Shown here: positions 59,994-64,000 of the stretch, in pieces
How positions within the stretch are numbered: position 1 is the first letter of the stretch
How the letters are laid out: the number at the start of each line of letters is the position of its first letter
NCBI RefSeq assembly: GCF_947489565.1
Contig: NZ_CANLEA010000018.1
Coordinates: 1 to 64,000, forward strand
Length of the DNA: 64,000 bases
Direction of reading: 5' to 3'
Source of the DNA: an uncultured Kordia sp.
GTDB taxonomy: Bacteria > Bacteroidota > Bacteroidia > Flavobacteriales > Flavobacteriaceae
Translations under genes and position numbers: made by a program
The notes under the pieces: generated by a model
The model's input: only the letters and a program-made list of their open reading frames with translations
Told to the model about the DNA's origin: nothing
Database searches by the model: none

Positions 59994-60164
59994 TTATTTT
60001 TGGTAACAACGGTTTTTTGAATTTCTAGGTCCACAAGGATCTGAAGCACATTGCGCTCCTTCAGTTGGTTCTTCCGTAGGATGTCCTCCGTTTACTTTTG
60101 CAGATTCAAACTGAGAAATTGTTGTAAGATTAAGTGCTAACTTTTTTAAATGTAATTTTTTCAT
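59994..60164 (-). CDS. GG-leader peptide precursor (56 residues), twin 2
   Basis: A 56-residue frame: leader MKKLHLKKLALNLTTISQF then ESAKVNGG (double Gly at 26-27), core HPTEEPTEGAQCASDPCGP then RNSKNRCYQK, with three Cys in the same positions as the twin downstream. The first 19 core residues differ from the twin at only two positions, while the C-terminal ten have diverged. The upstream TACTTTTAGGTAATTAAAT matches the twin's, so promoter and gene were duplicated together. Confidence 0.82.
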   Translation of the reverse strand: MKKLHLKKLALNLTTISQFESAKVNGGHPTEEPTEGAQCASDPCGPRNSKNRCYQK

Positions 60165-60537
60165 AATGTATGATTTTAATTTAATTACCTAAAAGTACTA
60201 CGCTTATCATGAAAGAAAAACTTTTAAAACTCGTATTTTATAAATATAGAGCAATATTTTCTTTCACGAAAAGAACTCTTTTACAGTTTGTTAGCTCTTT
60301 TTGCATAAAGCAAGCACTACACGCTTTATAAAAGCTGTAACATACTTTTCATTTTTTTCATAATTTTAAATTTAATAGCAAATAGTTTACAGCTTAGCAA
60401 TAGCGCGTTTTGTTACCTTAATTTACAAATAACTCAATTGTTATATTTGTAACTTTTTGTGTCATATTTATAATTTTAATTAATTTTCTTTATTGTAACT
60501 TCAATTTATTATAGTTTTGAACTCGTAAAAAATTACC
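60165..60537. other. Gene-free interval with a possible precursor-leader remnant
   Basis: On the minus strand 60326-60361 reads ATGAAAAAAATG... for 11 codons before a stop (MKKMKSMLQLL), preceded by AT-rich sequence like the leaders of the precursor genes. It may be the decayed start of a sixth precursor. The rest, up to lysA, shows no gene, terminator or clear -7 box. Confidence 0.3.
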
Positions 60538-61782
60538 ATGAAAGAATCAGATTTACTACACATAGCAGAGCGGTTTGGGAGTCCGACATATGTATACGAT
60601 GCTGAAAAGATTACATCTCAGTACGAACGATTAACGACAGCGTTTCAAACAGTACCAAAATTAAAGTTGCATTATGCTGTAAAAGCATTATCTAACTTGA
60701 GCATTTTAAAACTAATGAAATCGCTTGGCGCTGGATTGGACACCGTTTCCATTCAAGAAGTGCAATTAGGTTTGGCAGCAGGTTTTAATGCCGAAGATAT
60801 TATGTATACGCCCAACGGCGTTTCGCTTCAAGAAATTGAACATGCAGCACAATTAGGTGTTAAGATTAATATTGACAATCTTTCTATTTTAGAACAGTTT
60901 GGAAGCAAACATCCTACCATTCCTGTTTGTATTCGTATCAATCCACATGTCATGGCTGGTGGAAATCACAATATTTCTGTAGGTCATATTGACTCAAAGT
61001 TTGGAATTTCCATTCATCAAATTCCGCATGTTTTGCGTATTGTTGAACTTACTGGAATGCATATTAACGGAATTCACATGCATACTGGAAGTGATATTTT
61101 AGATATTGACGTGTTTTTGTATGCTTCCGAAATTTTATTTAAAACCGCTACCAACTTTAAAAATCTTGAATTTATTGACTTTGGAAGTGGATTTAAAGTT
61201 CCGTACAAGAAAGATGATATTCAAACAAACATCGAAGAGCTTGGACAAAAATTGAGCGTACGTTTCAATGAATTCTGCCAAAACTACGGAAAAGAATTAT
61301 CACTCAATTTTGAACCAGGGAAGTTTCTTGTGAGCGAAGCAGGTTCTTTTTTAGCCGAAGTAAATGTTGTAAAACAGACTACTTCCACCGTTTTTGCTGG
61401 AATTGATAGCGGATTTAATCACTTGATTCGTCCGATGTTGTACAATTCTTATCATCATATCGAGAATATTTCCAATCCAAAGGGTCGCGAACGCTATTAT
61501 TCTGTCGTTGGTTACATCTGCGAAACGGATACATTTGGAAATAATAGAAGAATTTCTGAAATCCGCGAAGGCGATATTTTGAAGTTTAATAATGCAGGCG
61601 CTTATTGCTTCTCTATGGCAAGTAATTACAACTCTCGTTACCGACCAGCCGAAGTATTGTGGTTTGACAATGAAGCACACCTCATTCGAAAGCGTGAAAA
61701 TTTTGAAGATATATTAAAAAATCAGGTGGAAATTGATCTTTCGCCTAAGAAAAAGAAAAAAAGCGTTCCTAAAGAAGTTTAG
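60538..61782 (+). CDS. lysA: Diaminopimelate decarboxylase
   Basis: A 414-residue PLP enzyme that makes L-lysine from meso-diaminopimelate. The PLP-binding Lys is K49 in LHYAVKALSN. Next come HMHTGSDI near 180-187, the FGSGFKVPY phosphate-binding glycine loop near 219-227, and NFEPGKFLVSEAG near 260-272. The partner-subunit Cys lies in CETDTFG, near 335. The C-terminus adds a Lys-rich tail (PKKKKKSVPKEV) beyond the usual length. Start chosen as the first Met; monocistronic with a terminator. Confidence 0.94.
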   Translation: MKESDLLHIAERFGSPTYVYDAEKITSQYERLTTAFQTVPKLKLHYAVKALSNLSILKLMKSLGAGLDTVSIQEVQLGLAAGFNAEDIMYTPNGVSLQEIEHAAQLGVKINIDNLSILEQFGSKHPTIPVCIRINPHVMAGGNHNISVGHIDSKFGISIHQIPHVLRIVELTGMHINGIHMHTGSDILDIDVFLYASEILFKTATNFKNLEFIDFGSGFKVPYKKDDIQTNIEELGQKLSVRFNEFCQNYGKELSLNFEPGKFLVSEAGSFLAEVNVVKQTTSTVFAGIDSGFNHLIRPMLYNSYHHIENISNPKGRERYYSVVGYICETDTFGNNRRISEIREGDILKFNNAGAYCFSMASNYNSRYRPAEVLWFDNEAHLIRKRENFEDILKNQVEIDLSPKKKKKSVPKEV

Positions 61783-61810
61783 TTAGATTTAGGAGAATAT
61801 AAGTGTTGAT

Positions 61811-61841
61811 AAAGTGTCTGTGTGGTGCAGGCACTTTTTTT
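61811..61841 (+). terminator. lysA terminator
   Basis: aaagtgtctg (61811-61820) pairs imperfectly with caggcacttt (61828-61837), one mismatch, followed by T residues. Confidence 0.7.
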
Positions 61842-61914
61842 TGTAACATTTTTTAAAATTTCAACTCTTTTAGATAAAATAGTATCTTGTAGAAACATTT
61901 ATCTATCTCTTTTG

Positions 61915-63024
61915 ATGAAAAAAATATGCTTATTATTGTTTTTAATCTGCTTGAGTTGTGCCAAACAAAAGACATACAACGATCCTATTGAATTTGCGCT
62001 AGCTGCTGATACTGATAAGATTCAGAATGTGATGCAAAATCTGGAAGCTCACGAAGTTCAAATTATGGTAACAGATTCAGAGGAAAACACCTTTAGTTTT
62101 CAGCTGAATGCTTTCGATTATTTTTATCCGGCAAGTAGCGTTAAATTTCCAATTGCGCTTTTAGCCTTAGAAAGAATAAATAGAATTTCATCAATAGATA
62201 GTGAAACTCTTTTTCAAATTGAAGGTGATTCTATAAAAACAACTATTCGAAAGGAAGTTCAGAAGATTTTTGCCGTCAGTGATAATGACGCGTATAATAG
62301 ACTTTTTGAATTTTTAAGGAAAGATACTATTGATGTTCAATTGCAGCGAAAAGCATACTATTTGGCACGAATTTCACACAGATTGAGCACATCAAATCCA
62401 GCTTCCACAACTTCCAAAGCCGTTACTTTTACCAAAAATGATAGTGTTGTGTTTCATCAAGAAAGAACTCAAAATAGAAATATAGCGCCTTTAGATTTAA
62501 AAAAAGTGCACAAAGGAAAAGGGTTTTACCAAAATGATTCTTTGATTTCAACTCCCATGGATTTTTCAAAGAAAAATTATATCCCACTTCAAACGCTTCA
62601 CGATCTCATGTTCCGATTTCATCATCCAGAAAATCAACGTTTAGAAACTTTGTTTAATCTTTCCAAAGAAGATCGTGATTTTGTGATGAAAGTAATGAGC
62701 AAAACACCGAAACAACAAGGATTTACAGATTCGGAATATTATGATAGTTATGTGAAGTTTTTCATGTTTGGCGACCGTAAAGAATCCATGCCAAAACATA
62801 TTAAAATATATAACAAAGTAGGCTATGCGTACGGATATTTAACCGATTGCGCACATATTGTAGATACTAAAAATGATATTTCGTTTACCATTACGGCGAC
62901 TATTCATGTAAATAAAAATCAAATATTTAATGATGACACGTATGAATATGATGAAATTGGCATTCCGTTTTTAGCAGAGTTGGGCAGGCAAGTTCATCAA
63001 TTTTACCTCAACAAAAAACAATAA
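61915..63024 (+). CDS. Serine hydrolase lipoprotein, class A beta-lactamase-like
   Basis: A 369-residue predicted lipoprotein: MKKICLLLFLICLSC (Cys at 15). Landmarks of the class A beta-lactamase / D,D-peptidase fold are present: YPASSVKFPIALLALERI near 71-88 with the S-x-x-K nucleophile, FAVSDNDAYNRLFEFL near 120-135 with the SDN motif, and KVGYAYGYLTD near 301-311 at the K-T-G position (Lys-Val-Gly here). The K-T-G third motif is therefore altered, and a true beta-lactamase activity is doubtful. A longer frame back to GTG 61822 was rejected because it precedes the lipobox. Next gene begins 11 bp later. Confidence 0.85.
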   Translation: MKKICLLLFLICLSCAKQKTYNDPIEFALAADTDKIQNVMQNLEAHEVQIMVTDSEENTFSFQLNAFDYFYPASSVKFPIALLALERINRISSIDSETLFQIEGDSIKTTIRKEVQKIFAVSDNDAYNRLFEFLRKDTIDVQLQRKAYYLARISHRLSTSNPASTTSKAVTFTKNDSVVFHQERTQNRNIAPLDLKKVHKGKGFYQNDSLISTPMDFSKKNYIPLQTLHDLMFRFHHPENQRLETLFNLSKEDRDFVMKVMSKTPKQQGFTDSEYYDSYVKFFMFGDRKESMPKHIKIYNKVGYAYGYLTDCAHIVDTKNDISFTITATIHVNKNQIFNDDTYEYDEIGIPFLAELGRQVHQFYLNKKQ

Positions 63025-63035
63025 AATTATCACGA

Positions 63036-63863
63036 ATGAAAAAGCTAGTCTTCTTTTTATTTTTCAGCATTTCTGTATGTCAAGCGCAGCATATAGCACT
63101 TCAAAAAGATTCTATACATTCCACAAAAGACACATTGGTTCTTAAAATCAAAAACAACATGCTTTCTCCAATGTATTTTCGAATGAATGCAAAAGATGAA
63201 AGTGCCAAAGCAATTGTATACACCGAAAAAACAGTACTAAAACCTTCGGAAGAGATTGAAAGCTTTATGAAAGTTCCACTGAGTATTGTTGATACGACTC
63301 AAACGAAATTTAATCTATATAAATATTTCGATTTAAAGATTGGCTATAGTGATCCAAGCACTGTAAAACACAATGATGCGTATTTATATTTGTTACCTTA
63401 TAAGAAAAAAAGAAAGTTGATTCAGGGGAATTTTGGAAATTTCTCTCATGATCATATTCGTTCGTTTCACGCTTTTGACTTTGGTACAAAAATAGGAGAT
63501 ACTATTTATGCTGCACGTGAAGGAAAAGTGGTTTTAATCAAAGAAAACTCCAATAAACACGGACGTTCTCGAAAGTTTGCCAACGATGGAAATTTTATTA
63601 TTATTCAACATGATGATGGCACTACTGCTTCCTATTATCATTTAAAATTTAATGGTGCTTTGGTAGACAAAGGAGCAATGGTAGTAAGAGGACAAAAAAT
63701 TGGAATCTCAGGAATGACAGGATTTACAACCGTCCCGCATTTACATTTTGTGGTTCACAAAGCCACCGAAGAAGAAGGAAATATTTCTGTTCCAATTGAA
63801 TTTGAAGGCTATGCAGGAAAGAAATTAAAGAAAGGGAAAAGATACAAACGCAAAAAAACATAA
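63036..63863 (+). CDS. M23-family peptidase
   Basis: A 275-residue secreted zinc peptidase (LytM/lysostaphin type) that would cut peptidoglycan cross-bridges or activate an amidase. MKKLVFFLFFSISVCQAQ is a signal peptide. The peptidase core is HIRSFHAFDFG near 139-149 (His and Asp metal ligands), DTIYAAREGKVVLIKEN near 153-169, and the second pair HLHFVVH near 238-244. The N-terminal ~130 residues form a beta-rich domain of unknown role. The C-terminus is a very basic Lys/Arg tail. It follows the serine hydrolase by 11 bp, so a shared cell-wall role is likely. Confidence 0.88.
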   Translation: MKKLVFFLFFSISVCQAQHIALQKDSIHSTKDTLVLKIKNNMLSPMYFRMNAKDESAKAIVYTEKTVLKPSEEIESFMKVPLSIVDTTQTKFNLYKYFDLKIGYSDPSTVKHNDAYLYLLPYKKKRKLIQGNFGNFSHDHIRSFHAFDFGTKIGDTIYAAREGKVVLIKENSNKHGRSRKFANDGNFIIIQHDDGTTASYYHLKFNGALVDKGAMVVRGQKIGISGMTGFTTVPHLHFVVHKATEEEGNISVPIEFEGYAGKKLKKGKRYKRKKT

Positions 63864-63893
63864 CAATCGACCTTCAATCATCTATCATAACAT

Positions 63894-64000
63894 ATGAAAA
63901 TTCTTTTTTTAGCACTTATTTGCAGCTTTATGATGTGTCATGCGCAAGAAGCTGAATTGGAAATAGACCGTGAATTATCTACTAAAGATTCCGTGTTTTT
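63894..64000 (+). CDS. Secreted protein, truncated by the window end
   Basis: ATG at 63894 opens a frame that runs off the window: MKILFLALICSFMMCHAQ is a signal peptide, followed by EAELEIDRELSTKDSVF. The start resembles the N-terminus of the M23 gene before it (a signal peptide ending in Ala-Gln and then a KDS strand), so it may encode a paralogous peptidase. Only 35 residues are visible and the assignment is a guess. Confidence 0.6.
   Translation, partial: MKILFLALICSFMMCHAQEAELEIDRELSTKDSVF

Noticed and set aside
58548-60164. A complete lanthipeptide cluster
   Set aside because: Only precursors are present. No dehydratase, cyclase, protease or exporter gene is in or beside the cluster, so the modification type cannot be claimed.
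60165-60537. tRNA or riboswitch upstream of lysA
   Set aside because: I could not find a cloverleaf or the conserved core of a lysine riboswitch; the region is AT-rich and unstructured to the eye.
61915-63024. Antibiotic-resistance beta-lactamase
   Set aside because: The third motif reads Lys-Val-Gly rather than Lys-Thr-Gly, the protein is a lipoprotein and the neighbour is a peptidoglycan peptidase, so a cell-wall role is more likely.

Overview
The window looks like chromosomal DNA of a low-GC member of the Bacteroidota, family Flavobacteriaceae. The evidence is AT-rich codon use, many start sites preceded by a TAnnTTTG -7 element, lipoproteins with short lipoboxes, three very large proteins with the type IX secretion (T9SS) type B C-terminal domain, and several peptide precursors with the LNKxxIS...GG leader typical of this phylum. 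A Kordia-like genus is my guess, not a demonstration. I see no rRNA, tRNA, CRISPR array or insertion sequence.

Layout. 0-11.9 kb: a dispersed surface-glycan region (five or six glycosyltransferases, a methyltransferase, a polysaccharide deacetylase), with a choloylglycine-hydrolase-family enzyme, lipoproteins and a threonylcarbamoyl-AMP synthase. 12.0-13.0 kb: a GxxExxY gene beside an array of 'cacgaattcacgaat' repeats. 13.0-16.1 kb: CCA-adding enzyme, heme A synthase and a PRiA4 ORF3-like protein. 16.1-21.3 kb: a radical SAM/SPASM enzyme coupled to a single-pass membrane protein of unknown function, a nucleoid-associated protein, a GG-leader peptide precursor and a kinase-like protein. 21.5-23.3 kb: an ABC-2 exporter. 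23.5-37.5 kb: three T9SS type B surface proteins (2237, 698 and 1610 residues). The two giants share a ~95-residue Cys-Asp repeat and C-terminal half but have different N-terminal heads.

38-43 kb: a four-gene operon (AraC regulator, ferric-reductase-like oxidoreductase, unknown, DUF308-like) and a secreted 16-residue-repeat protein. 43-54.6 kb: uvrB behind a structured leader or small RNA, two paralogous avidin-like small proteins, cold-shock protein, DUF1456, SDR-like, PhnA, DHFR-like and SPL-type radical SAM proteins, plus lipoproteins. 54.6-58.4 kb: Hsp20 with a candidate sigma-54 promoter and upstream activator repeats, a GH25 lysozyme lipoprotein and sucC. 58.5-60.2 kb: five small Cys-containing GG-leader precursor genes in a row with no modification enzyme beside them. 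60.5-64 kb: lysA, a beta-lactamase-like serine hydrolase, an M23 peptidase and a truncated secreted protein.

The two places most likely to hold something undescribed are the radical SAM/membrane-protein pair at 16.2-18.3 kb with its neighbours, and the orphan precursor cluster at 58.5-60.2 kb. The leader RNA before uvrB and the sigma-54-type hsp20 promoter are the best regulatory observations. All family assignments come from reading motifs by eye; no database search was run.
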